In this document: positions 47,474 to 58,300 of the stretch, in pieces
Numbering within the stretch: position 1 is the first letter of the stretch
Layout: each line of letters starts with the position of its first letter
Origin: Streptomyces sp. VRA16 Mangrove soil
Lineage (GTDB): Bacteria; Actinomycetota; Actinomycetes; Streptomycetales; Streptomycetaceae
Assembly (NCBI RefSeq): GCF_017377775.1
Contig: NZ_JAFVLN010000004.1
Span: forward strand, 525,642-589,641
Direction of reading: 5' to 3'
Length of the DNA: 64,000 nt
Notes under the pieces: model-generated
Databases searched by the model: none
The model's input: only the letters and a program-made list of their open reading frames with translations
Told to the model about the DNA's origin: nothing
Program-made: the position numbers and the translations under genes

Positions 47474-48748
47474 ATGAGTCCAGACATGTCTGATGTGACG
47501 CGAGTGAAGAACGACCGATCCGCTCTCGGCCGGTGCCGTGCGCTGCTGGCACGGGCCGCCGCGCCCGCGGCGTGGTGGACACGCCGCCACGAGCACGCTC
47601 CACCGACGCCGGATACCGGCGCCCGGCCCACGGCGGCCGGGCGCCGGGACACGGAGGCCCGCGATCCGGCGCGGAGCACCCTGTGGCGGATGCGGACCAC
47701 GGTGCGCGACGAGCCGGGTTCGCTCGCCGCGCTGTGCATGGCCCTGGCCCATCTGCGGGTGGACATCCTGAGCCTGCAGACGCACCCGCTGGCCGAGGGC
47801 ACGGTCGACGAGTTCCTGCTGCGTGCCCCGCAGGAGATGGCGGCGGCCGACCTGACCGTGGCGGTCGCGCAGGCGGGCGGCGCCGACACCTGGATCGAGC
47901 GCGCCGACGCCCACGACCTGGTCGACGCCCCCACCCGGATCCTCGGGCTGGCCACGCGCACCGCGCAGGACGCGGCGGAACTCCCGCTCGCGCTGCGCCA
48001 GTTGCTCGGCCGGTGCACCATCAGGTCGTTGCCCGCCACGTCCACGGGCGCCGCGTCCGCCGAGGGCGGGTTCGACGCCACGGAGCTGCGCCTGCGCACC
48101 CCGGAGGGCGGCCTGATCACGGTGGAGCGGCCGTATCTGCCGTTCACGCCCACCGAGTTCGCGCGCGCCCGCGCCCTGGTGGAGCTCGACACCCGGCTCG
48201 GCCCGCGGGTCCCGCGCGGCAAAGACGTGCTGACGCTGCCCGAGGGCAACGAGATCACGGTGCGCCGCGCCGACCCTTCGGACGTGGCGGCGGCCAAGGA
48301 GATGCACGAGCGCTGCTCGCAGCGGACCCTGAGCATGCGCTACCACGGCCCGGTCGGCGACGCGGACCGCTACCTCAACCACCTGCTGAGCCCCCGCTTC
48401 GGTCGCACGCTCGCGGCGCAGACGGCCTCGGGCCGGATCGCCGCCCTCGGCCACCTCCTGTGGGACGGCGACGAGACCGAGATCGCCCTCCTCGTCGAGG
48501 ACGACTGGCAGCGCCGCGGCGTCGGCTCCGAACTGCTCGGCCGCCTGGTGACGATGGCGGTCGAAGCGGGCTGCGAGAGCGTGTACGCCGTGACGCAGGC
48601 GTCCAACACGGGGATGGTCGCGGCGATGCGCGGCCTCGGTCTGCCGCTCGACTACCAGATCGAGGAGGGCACCCTCGTGATCACGGCGCGCCTGGACGCG
48701 ACGCCGGTGCCCTCCCGACTGCCCTACGAGCAGGAGGCCCAGCGGTAG
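47474..48748 (+). CDS. ACT-domain/GNAT protein acetyltransferase (amino-acid-regulated Pat type)
   Basis: Protein of 424 residues. An ACT-like domain at about residues 73-150 (TVRDEPGSLAALCMALAHLR, VDILSLQTHPL) is followed by a linker and a GNAT domain at about 255-415 (ITVRRADPSDVAAAKEMHER, acetyl-CoA loop QRRGVGSELLGRL, ASNTGMVAAMRGLGL). Actinobacterial AAPatA enzymes have this pairing and acetylate protein lysines under amino-acid control (asparagine or cysteine in the known cases). Start ATG 47474 has no clear RBS; ATG 47486 is an alternative. Confidence 0.82.
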   Translation: MSPDMSDVTRVKNDRSALGRCRALLARAAAPAAWWTRRHEHAPPTPDTGARPTAAGRRDTEARDPARSTLWRMRTTVRDEPGSLAALCMALAHLRVDILSLQTHPLAEGTVDEFLLRAPQEMAAADLTVAVAQAGGADTWIERADAHDLVDAPTRILGLATRTAQDAAELPLALRQLLGRCTIRSLPATSTGAASAEGGFDATELRLRTPEGGLITVERPYLPFTPTEFARARALVELDTRLGPRVPRGKDVLTLPEGNEITVRRADPSDVAAAKEMHERCSQRTLSMRYHGPVGDADRYLNHLLSPRFGRTLAAQTASGRIAALGHLLWDGDETEIALLVEDDWQRRGVGSELLGRLVTMAVEAGCESVYAVTQASNTGMVAAMRGLGLPLDYQIEEGTLVITARLDATPVPSRLPYEQEAQR

Positions 48749-48756
48749 GACGCCGG

Positions 48757-48978
48757 CTACTCCTTGACGGGGTCGGCGCCGGGTCGCTTCACGATCCGGT
48801 CGCCGGCCTCCACCTCTTTCCAGAGCCGACGGCCGACGCGGAACCGCTCCGTCCCGCCGCCGGTGAGCCTGACCTCGACGAAGTGGTACATGTTCGCCCC
48901 GTCGAGCATGCCGCGGGACTTGTCGACGACCTCGCCCTCCCAGGCGTCGTCCCGTCCCGGTTTGTGTGAAATGGCCAT
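48757..48978 (-). CDS. Small conserved protein, unknown function
   Basis: Protein of 73 residues (MAISHKPGRDDAWEGEVVDK ... RLWKEVEAGDRIVKRPGADP). All-beta pattern with alternating polar residues, resembling a small OB- or SH3-like domain such as DUF7489-type proteins. A TAGACT box lies 6 bases before the ATG with no RBS, so probably leaderless. It stops 8 bases after the convergent acetyltransferase gene. Confidence 0.7.
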   Translation of the reverse strand: MAISHKPGRDDAWEGEVVDKSRGMLDGANMYHFVEVRLTGGGTERFRVGRRLWKEVEAGDRIVKRPGADPVKE

Positions 48979-48987
48979 ACGGCGAGT

Positions 48988-50214
<1,227 letters not shown>

Positions 50215-50274
50215 GGCGAGAAGACTGAACACCGGACCGTCGTAGCGCGAGAACTCCCGTGTTACGTTCGGCAG

Positions 50275-50793
50275 ATGACCGATTCTGTCGTACTCGATCC
50301 GGTCGATCTGGAGATCTTGCGGCTGCTGCAGAACGACGCCCGTACGACGTACCGGGATCTCGCCGCGCAGGTCGGTGTCGCGCCGTCGACCTGTCTGGAC
50401 CGGGTGAGCAGGCTGCGCCGGTGCGGGGTGATCCTCGGGCATGTGCTGCGGGTCGATCCGGCGCGGCTCGGCCGCGGGCTTCAAGCCCTGCTCTCCGTTC
50501 AGGTGCGGCCGCACCGGCGGGAGTTGGTGGGCCCGTTCGTGGAGCGGATCCGCGCGCTGCCGGAGGCGCGCACGGTCTTCCATCTCACCGGGCCCGACGA
50601 CTACCTGGTGCATGTCGCCGTCCGCGACATGACGGACCTGCAGCGCCTGGTCCTCGACGAGTTCACGGCACGGCGCGAGGTGGCGCGGGTGGAGACCCGG
50701 CTGATCTTCCAGCAGTGGGAGTGCGGGCCGCTGCTGCCGCCCGCCGCCCCGCACGGCACGCTCACAGCGAATCATGGTGACGCGGCCCCCTGA
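50275..50793 (+). CDS. Lrp/AsnC-family regulator, divergent from the PLP enzyme
   Basis: Protein of 172 residues. The N-terminal HTH (LDPVDLEILRLLQNDARTTY, RDLAAQVGVAPSTCLDRVSR) is followed by a RAM ligand domain (LQALLSVQVRPHRRELVGPF, VFHLTGPDDYLVHVAVRDM). Start ATG 50275 lies shortly after TACGTT, with no RBS, so probably leaderless. By family it senses an amino acid and controls itself and the divergent gene; methionine-derived substrates are consistent with the neighbour. Confidence 0.9.
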   Translation: MTDSVVLDPVDLEILRLLQNDARTTYRDLAAQVGVAPSTCLDRVSRLRRCGVILGHVLRVDPARLGRGLQALLSVQVRPHRRELVGPFVERIRALPEARTVFHLTGPDDYLVHVAVRDMTDLQRLVLDEFTARREVARVETRLIFQQWECGPLLPPAAPHGTLTANHGDAAP

Positions 50794-50812
50794 CCCGTAC
50801 GAGGATGTCCGC

Positions 50813-52480
50813 ATGTCAGACATTGCGCACACTCCCCGTCAGGTCGCGGACGCCTACGTGGACGCCCTCGCCGCCCTCGACCCCGTCACCGGCACATACC
50901 TCGGCGTACGGACCTCTCTCAGCAAGCTGCCCGACCTCTCGCCCGCGGGCCTGGAGGCGGTCGCCGACCTGGAGCGCCGGACGCTGGCACAGCTCGACGA
51001 GGCGGAGCGCGGGCCCGGCGCCGACAGCGACGTCGAGCGCCGCTGCGCCCGGCTGCTCCGGGAGCGGCTGACGGCCCAGCTCGCCGTGCACGACGCCGAC
51101 GAGCATCTGCGCGAGGTCTCGAACCTCGGCTCGCCGGTGCACAGCGTCCGGGACGTCTTCACCATCGCCCCGACCGAGACGGACGAGGACTGGGCGGCGA
51201 TCGCCGAGCGGCTGCGCGCGGTCCCCGACGCGTTCGCCGGGTACCGCGAGACGCTGGCGCTCGGCCTTGAGCGCAAGCTGCACGGCGGGCCGCGGCCCAC
51301 GCGGACGTTCGTCGAGCAACTCACCGAGTGGGAAGGCTGGTTCGAGCAGTTCGCGGCGGGCGGGCCCGAGGCGCTGCGCGAGGAACTCGTGGCGGGCGCG
51401 CGGATCGCCGACGCCGCGACGGTGGAGCTGCGCGACTGGATGCGGGACGTGTACGCCCCGGCCGTCGAGGGCTCCCCCGACGTGGTGGGCCGCGAGCGCT
51501 ACGCCCGCTGGTCGCGCTACTACAACGGCACCGACCTCGACCTGGACGAGGCGTACGCGTACGGGTGGAGCGAGTTCCACCGGCTGCTCGCCGAGATGAA
51601 GCAGGAGGCCGAGAAGATCCTGCCCGGCGCCGAGACGCCGTGGGTGGCCCTGGCCCACCTCGACGAGCACGGCCGCCACATCGAGGGCGTCGAGGAGGTC
51701 CGGCAGTGGCTGCAGAACCTCATGGACGAGGCGATCGACGCGCTCGACGGCACCCACTTCGAACTCGCCGAGCGGGTGCGGAAGGTGGAGTCCTGCATCG
51801 CGCCTCCCGGCAGCGCCGCGGCGCCGTACTACACGGAGCCGTCCGTCGACTTCTCACGGCCAGGACGGACCTGGCTGCCGACGATGGGGCAGACCCGGTT
51901 CCCGGTCTACGACCTCGTGTCGACCTGGTACCACGAGGGCGTTCCCGGCCACCACCTGCAGCTCGCGCAGTGGGCGCACGTCTCCGAGGACCTGTCGCGT
52001 TACCAGGCGACGGTCGGCATCGTCTCCGCGAACGCGGAGGGCTGGGCGCTGTACGCGGAGCGCCTGATGGACGAGCTGGGGTATCTGACGGACGCCGAGA
52101 CGCGGATCGGTTACCTGGACGCGCAGATGATGCGGGCGTGCCGGGTCATCGTCGACATCGGCATGCACCTGGAGTTGGAGATCCCGGCCGACTCGCCGTT
52201 CCACCCGGGCGAGCGCTGGACGCCCGACCTCGCGCAGGAGTTCTTCGGCGCGCACAGCAGCCGTCCCGCGGACTTCGTGGAGAGCGAGCTGACCCGGTAT
52301 CTGTCGATCCCCGGCCAGGCGATCGGCTACAAGCTGGGCGAGCGGGCATGGCTGCTCGGCCGGGCCAACGCGCAGGCGGCGCACGGTGACGCCTTCGACG
52401 CGAAGGACTGGCACATGGCGGCGCTCTCGCAGGGGTCGCTGGGGCTCGACGACCTGGTGGACGAGCTGTCCAAGCTGTAG
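50813..52480 (+). CDS. DUF885-family zinc-peptidase-like protein
   Basis: Protein of 555 residues. The motif WYHEGVPGHHLQLAQW (about residues 378-393) supplies HExxxxH-type metal ligands and is typical of DUF885. NAEGWALYAERLMDELGYL downstream gives the second Glu. No signal peptide is seen, so probably cytoplasmic. I use ATG 50813 (MSDIAHTPRQVADAYVDALA) with ACGAGGA upstream; an earlier in-frame ATG at 50774 overlaps the Lrp gene. Members act as carboxypeptidase-like enzymes in some species, but the substrate here is unknown. Confidence 0.85.
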   Translation: MSDIAHTPRQVADAYVDALAALDPVTGTYLGVRTSLSKLPDLSPAGLEAVADLERRTLAQLDEAERGPGADSDVERRCARLLRERLTAQLAVHDADEHLREVSNLGSPVHSVRDVFTIAPTETDEDWAAIAERLRAVPDAFAGYRETLALGLERKLHGGPRPTRTFVEQLTEWEGWFEQFAAGGPEALREELVAGARIADAATVELRDWMRDVYAPAVEGSPDVVGRERYARWSRYYNGTDLDLDEAYAYGWSEFHRLLAEMKQEAEKILPGAETPWVALAHLDEHGRHIEGVEEVRQWLQNLMDEAIDALDGTHFELAERVRKVESCIAPPGSAAAPYYTEPSVDFSRPGRTWLPTMGQTRFPVYDLVSTWYHEGVPGHHLQLAQWAHVSEDLSRYQATVGIVSANAEGWALYAERLMDELGYLTDAETRIGYLDAQMMRACRVIVDIGMHLELEIPADSPFHPGERWTPDLAQEFFGAHSSRPADFVESELTRYLSIPGQAIGYKLGERAWLLGRANAQAAHGDAFDAKDWHMAALSQGSLGLDDLVDELSKL

Positions 52481-52483
52481 GTC

Positions 52484-53181
52484 CTACACGGGGGTTCGGC
52501 GCAAGCCGCCTTCGGAGCCGATGACCCGCCCGGTGATCCAGCACGCCTCGTCGGCCGCCGGCCGGGCGATCGGCCGGGCCGGGTCGTCGGGCCTCCCCCA
52601 CCCCTTCCCGGAGAACAGCTCGACGACCGCCTCGTAGGCCGCGCCGTCCGGACAGCCGGTGCCCAAGGGCCCGGACAGCCAGTGCCCAAGGGTCCGGGTT
52701 GACGGTGGGGGTCATCATCACGACGCGCCCGCCGGGGGCGTCGATCCCGGCGTGGTCCGGGCGAAGGCCCGCACGAGGAGGATCACCGAGCGGGCGTCCA
52801 CGGCCCGGCGGGCGTCGAGCATCGCGGCGTCGATCGTGTCGAGGGTGCCGTCGCTGCCGCTGAGGGCGTGGTCGGCGACGACGACGTCCAGGCGGCCGCC
52901 CAGCGCGCGTGCGTCGCGTCGGCGATCAGGCGGGCCGGGGCGCCGGGACCGGTGAGATCGGCGGGCCCGTGCACGACGCGCGCCTCGGGGTCGGCGCACG
53001 CCTCACGGACCGCCGCGACGACCTCGGCGGGCCGGTCGGCGCCCCACGGCATGGCCGCGTCGGGCGGCACGTGGTGGTGCGGACAGACGCTCGTCCCGTA
53101 CGCCGCGAGCCGCCGGGCCACGGCGAACCCGATCCCGGCGCGCCGGCCGGCCCCGGTGACCAGGGCCGTGCGACCGCGCAA
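52484..53181 (-). pseudogene. Decayed short-chain dehydrogenase/reductase gene
   Basis: The start MRGRTALVTGAGRRAGIGFA is a perfect SDR cofactor motif. The frame then shifts near 52906: ALGGRLDVVVADHALSGSDG continues in another frame, and VVMMTPTVNPDP in a third. The part with the catalytic Tyr-x-x-x-Lys is deleted between VVMMT and VNP, and a 23-bp tandem duplication at 52648-52693 adds another frameshift before GAAYEAVVELF and DEACWITGRVIGSEGG, the normal C-terminus. Four separate lesions mean the gene is dead. Confidence 0.85.
52648..52693. repeat. 23-bp tandem duplication inside the SDR pseudogene
   Basis: Units at 52648-52670 and 52671-52693 (CCGGACAGCC(G/A)GTGCCCAAGGG plus one base) differ at two positions. 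Since 23 is not a multiple of 3, the duplication itself breaks the frame. Confidence 0.85.
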
Positions 53182-53306
53182 CGGGCAAGGGGCGCGGCGC
53201 AGTTGATCGACGGTGGGGTGCGGGATTTCCGGCAGGGGGGCGATGATGCCGGGCGGCGCCGACGTGCCGCATGCTCATTTCGCCTCCCCCGCGGATCAGC
53301 GGACAC

Positions 53307-53353
53307 CAGGTGGCCGCGTGGATATCAGGTGGCCGCGTGGATATCAGGTGGCC
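53307..53353. repeat. 19-bp tandem repeat upstream of ATP-grasp gene
   Basis: CAGGTGGCCGCGTGGATAT at 53307-53325 and 53326-53344, followed by a third partial unit CAGGTGGCC to 53353. It ends 33 bases before the ATP-grasp start. Confidence 0.8.
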
Positions 53354-53385
53354 ACGGTGACGGCACGACCCGCATCCTTCTCCCC

Positions 53386-54168
53386 ATGCACGCCGCACAC
53401 CCCACCCGAACCCTGTTCCTGTCCCCGCGCGTCACCGCGACCGGTCTGGCCCTGGCCGACGCGGCGCGGCGGCGCGGCCTCGGCGTGCGGACGTACGCCG
53501 ACCGGCGCACCCCCGCCGAGTGGCTCGGGCATCCGGGCGGCGCCCTCTATGCGGGGCCGCTGTTCGCGGACGCGGTGGCCAAGGAGCTCGGGGTCGGTCT
53601 GCTGGAGGCGGCACCGGGCTGGCTGGCGGATCTGCCGCGCGAACTGACGCGCAGGGAGGTCCGGTTGACGTCGATCGCCGCGGCGCGGAGCCTGCGCAGG
53701 CCCGCGTTCATGAAGCCGCCGAACGACAAGAGTTTCCCCGCGCGAATCTATCCGGACGGCAGCGGGCTGCCCGGCCCGGACGCGACGGACGACGACACAC
53801 CGGTGCTGGTCAGCGACATCGTCACGTTCGATGCGGAGTACCGGCTGTTCCTGCTCGACGGGGAGGTGCGCACCGGGAGCCGGTACGCGCGGCGCGGACA
53901 GCTGGACGTGGCACCGCTCGACACGGACGAACTGCACGACGAGGTGCGGGACTTCGCGCGGCGCCTGCCGTCCTCGACGCTGCCGAGCGCGATCGTCGTG
54001 GATGTCGGACGGCTCGCGGACGACGGGGGCTGGGCCGTCGTGGAGGCCAACGCGGCCTGGGCGAGCGGGCATTACGCCTGCGACGCGGACGCGGCGCTGG
54101 ACGTGGTGCTGCGTGCGGCGCGGCCGGTGGACGCCGTCGGCCACCGGGACGCGCGCTTTCTGCGCTGA
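53386..54168 (+). CDS. ATP-grasp domain protein (R2K-clade-like)
   Basis: Protein of 260 residues. FMKPPNDKSFPARIYPDG is the ATP-binding Lys strand of R2K-type ATP-grasp proteins, EYRLFLLDGEVRTGSRYARR follows, and the C-terminal VVEANAAWASGHYACD gives the metal-binding residues. Such proteins join a carboxylate to an amine using ATP; members occur in phages and in peptide-modification contexts. No partner peptide is evident nearby. Start ATG 53386 has no RBS. The gene follows a 19-bp tandem repeat. Confidence 0.75.
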   Translation: MHAAHPTRTLFLSPRVTATGLALADAARRRGLGVRTYADRRTPAEWLGHPGGALYAGPLFADAVAKELGVGLLEAAPGWLADLPRELTRREVRLTSIAAARSLRRPAFMKPPNDKSFPARIYPDGSGLPGPDATDDDTPVLVSDIVTFDAEYRLFLLDGEVRTGSRYARRGQLDVAPLDTDELHDEVRDFARRLPSSTLPSAIVVDVGRLADDGGWAVVEANAAWASGHYACDADAALDVVLRAARPVDAVGHRDARFLR

Positions 54169-54181
54169 TCGGGTCCGGGGC

Positions 54182-54676
54182 TCAGCAGCCGCAGTCGTCG
54201 GAGTCGACGGGCGCGGTCAGCGGGTCGGCGGCCTGCTGCGCGGGGCCCTCCCACGTCTCGTACGCGAAGCCCTCGCGGACCCAGTACTCGAACCCGCCGA
54301 GCATCTCCTTGACCTGGAAGCCGAGCTCGGCGAGGGCGAGGGCGGCCCGGGTGGCGCCGTTGCAGCCGGGGCCCCAGCAGTAGGTGACGACCGGCACGGA
54401 CTTGTCGAGGAGCTCCTCGGCCTGCTCGGCGATGAGGGCGGTGGGCAGGTGGACCGCGCCCGGGACGTGACCCTGGTCCCAGGAGGCGGTGGAGCGCGAG
54501 TCGATGACGACGAAGCCCGGGTCGCCGTCGGCGGCGAGCGCGGCGGCGACGTCGGACACGTCGGCGTGGAAGGCGAGGCTCGCGCCGAAGTAGGCGGCAG
54601 CGGCGGCGGGCGAGGCGGGGGCGACGCGCAGGACCGGGTTGGTGGTGGTCGCGGCGGCGGTCTGGGTCGTCGTCAT
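54182..54676 (-). CDS. Rhodanese-domain sulfurtransferase
   Basis: Protein of 164 residues. Rhodanese domain at about 35-135 with FVVIDSRSTASWDQGHVPGA and the active-site loop VVTYCWGPGCNGATRA, where Cys is the sulfur-carrying residue. The C-terminus ends DDCGC. It may pass sulfur to a thiol acceptor. Start ATG 54676. It is divergent from an Lrp/AsnC regulator, which probably controls it. Confidence 0.88.
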   Translation of the reverse strand: MTTTQTAAATTTNPVLRVAPASPAAAAAYFGASLAFHADVSDVAAALAADGDPGFVVIDSRSTASWDQGHVPGAVHLPTALIAEQAEELLDKSVPVVTYCWGPGCNGATRAALALAELGFQVKEMLGGFEYWVREGFAYETWEGPAQQAADPLTAPVDSDDCGC

Positions 54677-54813
54677 GGTGGTGTGGTTCCTTTCCTGGTG
54701 CGGGCGGGCTACTGGCCCTGACCAGAAATCTACGGTCAGTGATCGACTCCGGGAAGGTCCGTTCCCCGGGATACCGGTTGATCCTCCGAGGATTTCCCGG
54801 TTATCTGTTCTGC

Positions 54814-55284
54814 ATGACCGTCGATTCCCCTGCCGCATCTCCGCCGTACGCTCCCGACGCCACGGACTGGCGCATTCTGCAGGTCCTCCAGCGCGAGGGC
54901 CGCGCCAGTTACGCGGAGCTGGCCCGCGCCGTGTCGATGTCCGCGAGCGCCGTGACCGAGCGGGTGCGCAGGCTGGAGGAGGCCGGGGTGATCGCGGGGT
55001 ACGCCGCCGTGGTCGTCCCGGAACGGCTCGGTCTGCCGATCCTGGCCTTCGTGCGGCTCCGGTACCCGAACGGCAACTACAAGCCGTTCCACGACCTGGT
55101 CGAGGCGACCCCGGAGATCCTGGAGGCCCATCACGTCACGGGCGACGACTGCTTCGTCATCAAGGTGGCGGCCCGCTCGATGAGCCACCTGGAGGAGATC
55201 TCCGGGAAGATCGGGACGCTGGGGTCGGTGACGACGAGCGTGGTGTATTCGTCGCCGCTGCCTCGCCGCCCCATCGGCCACTGA
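54814..55284 (+). CDS. Lrp/AsnC-family regulator, divergent from the rhodanese gene
   Basis: Protein of 156 residues. HTH at about 12-60 (DWRILQVLQREGRASYAELA, VSMSASAVTERVRRLEEAG) followed by the RAM domain (LPILAFVRLRYPNGNYKPFH, HHVTGDDCFVIKVAARSM). Start ATG 54814; TTATCT 7 bases upstream suggests leaderless mRNA. The intergenic region holds ATCCTCCGAGGAT, a short palindrome that may be an operator. The in-frame ATG at 54739 would remove the promoter and is less likely. Confidence 0.9.
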   Translation: MTVDSPAASPPYAPDATDWRILQVLQREGRASYAELARAVSMSASAVTERVRRLEEAGVIAGYAAVVVPERLGLPILAFVRLRYPNGNYKPFHDLVEATPEILEAHHVTGDDCFVIKVAARSMSHLEEISGKIGTLGSVTTSVVYSSPLPRRPIGH

Positions 55285-55312
55285 CCGGCGCTCCGGTCCT
55301 GCGGAGCCGGGC

Positions 55313-58300
55313 TCACCCCGTCTCCGCCCCGCGCTGCCGCACCACCGACCCGTCCCGCCCCTTCACGACCTCCAGCTGGGCGTGGACGCGGCGGCGCAGG
55401 TCGCCGACGTGGCTGACGATGCCGACGCTGCGGTCGCGTTCGCGCAGGGAGTCGAGGACGTCGAGGACGTCGTCGAGGGTCTGGTCGTCGAGGCTGCCGA
55501 AGCCCTCGTCGATGAAGAGGGTGTCGAGGCGGACCCCGCCCGCCTCGTCGGTGACGACGTCGGCGAGGCCGAGCGCCAGCGCGAGGGACGCGAAGAACGT
55601 CTCGCCGCCGGAGAGCGTCGCCGTGTCCCGCTCGCGCCCGGTCCACGCGTCGACGACGTGCAGGCCGAGGCCCGAACGGCCGCGCCCTGCGGTGGAGTCG
55701 GAGTGCACCAGCGTGTACCGGCCGGCCGACATGCGGCTGAGGCGCGCCGTCGCCGCCGCCGCCACCTGTTCGAGGCGGGCCGCGAGCACGTACGACTCCA
55801 GGCGCATCTTGCGCTCGTTGTCCGCCGAGGTGCCGGCCGCGAGGGCGGCGAGCCGGGCGACGCGGTTGTACGTGGCGCGCAGCGGGCCGAGGCGCCGGGC
55901 CTCGGTGGCGGCGCGCCGGGAGAGCCGGTCGAGTTCGGTGCAGCGGCGCTGCGCCGCGTCCCGCCCGGAACCCGCGGCACGCACCCGCGCGTCCGCGGCC
56001 TCGGCCGTGGCGTGCGCGGCGGCGACGTCCGCCGCGGGCCTGCGGGCGGCGGCAGCGGTGTCCTCCTCGGCGAGGACCGCGCGGACCGCCGCCGTCTCCG
56101 ACTGCCAGGCGTCCAGGCGGTGCTGCAGTTCACGGTGGTGTACGTCGTCGAGCCGGGCGGCCGCCGCTTCCTGCGGCGTGTCGAAGCCCGCCTTGAAGGC
56201 CGCGTCGGCGAGTCGCGCGTCCGCGTCCTTGAGGCGCTGCGCGGTGTCCTCGACGGCTCGGGCCGCCTCCGCCGCCGTGCCGAGCAGCTCCACCAGCCGC
56301 TCCAGCTGGGCCGCGCGCGCCTCCACGCTCGCCGCGGCGCCGCGCGCCTGCGTCAACTCCCGCTCCAGACCTGCCTGTTCGCGGTCCAGGGCGTCACGCA
56401 GTGAGGACCTCGCCGCGGTGCGGGTGGCGGCGTCCTGGCGGGCGATGAGCCGGCGGCCGTGCTCGCTCTCGGCGCGGGCCAGCGCCTCGCGGGCGGCGTG
56501 CAGCCCGGAGGCCAGGTCGCGCGCCTCGGCGTGTCGGTCTTGCAACGCGCGGGCCGCTTCGGCGAGTTGCTCCGCCGGGGCGTCCCCGGCGGCGGCCTTC
56601 GCGGCGGCCAGTGCCTCGCGCACGGCGGCGGCGCGGCGCTCGGCGTCGGCGACCCGGTCCTCGGCGGCTCGGTAGGCGGCGAGCGCGGCCTCCTCCGCGG
56701 CGCGGTCGACGTGCCCCGCCGACCTCCGCTGAGGCGCGGGGTGTTCGGTGGCGCCGCACACGGCGCAGGGTGCGCCGTCCGTCAGCTCCTCGGCGAGTTC
56801 GGCGGCGATGCCGAGCAGCCGCTGCTCCTTGAGCGCGAGCCAGTGCTCGCGGGCGTGCGCCGACTTCTCGCGGGCGGCGAGGGCGTCGTCCCGCGCGGTG
56901 TCCGCCTGTGCGGTGAGCCGGTCGCGCTCGCGTGCGGCGCGGGCCTGCTGCAGTGCGGGCTCCAGCTGTCCCCCGAGGTGCTCGGCCCGCGTCGCGGCCT
57001 CCTGGGCGGCGTCGACCTCGGCCTGCAGTGCGCCGCGCCGGGTGTCCCAGCGGGCGAGCCACTGCTCGGCCTCGTCGAGAAGCTCGGTGTCGGCGCGCTC
57101 CTCCCGGTCGAGGTCCGCGCGCTCGCGGGCGACCCCGCCGAGACGTCGCTCGGCCCGGCGCGCCGCGTCGAGCCCGCCGAGCTCCTGGGCGACACGCCGT
57201 GCGGCCTCGGCGAGCGCGCCGGGTCCCGCCTCGGCGAGGCCGCTGTCCACGGCGCCCTCGCCGGTGTCCGGCGCCTCGCGCAACTCCCGTCTGGTGTGCG
57301 CCTCTTCGCGCAGCGCCGCCGCGTGCTCGGCCTCCGCGGCGTCCCGCAGGGACAGCGCGGGCGCGACGGTCTCCGCCTTGCGGCCGCGCTCCATCCGCTC
57401 CCGTACCGCCCGCTGCTCTTCCTCCTGGGCGGCGAGCGCGGCCGCCCGCGCCTCGGCCTGGGCGAACCTGCGCTGCAGCCGGTCCGTCTCCTGCGCCTCG
57501 GCGAGGTCGCGCTGCGCGGCGACGCGGGCCGTCTCGGCGGCGCCCAGCGCCAGGTGCGCGTGCGTGAAGTGCTCCCGGGCCGTGGAGCGGGCAACGGCCG
57601 CCCATCCGAGGACGGCCTCCGCGACCCCGGGGTCTCCCGGCACCGCGTCGACCGGTGCCGTCTCCACCACGTCGCCCGCGGCCTGCTGCATCCGGTGCGC
57701 TTCGGCGAGCAGCTCGGCGTCCCCGGCGGTGACCTGCTTCTCGGCGGCGCGCCGGTCCTCGGCGAGCCGCTGCTCCACGGCGGCGAACCGGCGCGTGTCG
57801 AAGAGCCGGCCGAGCAGCTTGCCGCGCGCCTCGGCGTCGGCGCGCAGGAAGCGGGCGAAGTCGCCCTGGGGCAGGAGCACGACCTGGCAGAACTGGTCCT
57901 TGCTCATACCGAGCAGCTGGGTGACCTCCTCGCCGATCTCCTGGTGGGAGCGGCTGAGGTCCTTCCACTCCCCCGCCACGGCGTCGTACTCGCGCAGCCA
58001 GCTCTGCGCCTTCTCCGTCGTGAATCCGGTGCCGCGCTTCTTGGGGCGGGCGAACGGCGGCTGCCGGGTGAGCTCCAGGCGCCGTCCCGCGACGGTCAGC
58101 TCGAGGCGGACCTCGGTGCGCGTGCCGGGCTCGGCGTGGTCGCTGCGCAGGCTCTGCCCCTGCCCGGCCGCGCTCTGGCGGGCGCCGGGCACCGCCCCGT
58201 ACAGCGCGTAGCAGACCGCGTCGAGGACGGAGGTCTTGCCGGCGCCGGTCGGGCCGTGCAGCAGGAAAAGGCCGGCCGACGAGAGCGCGTCGAAGTCGAT

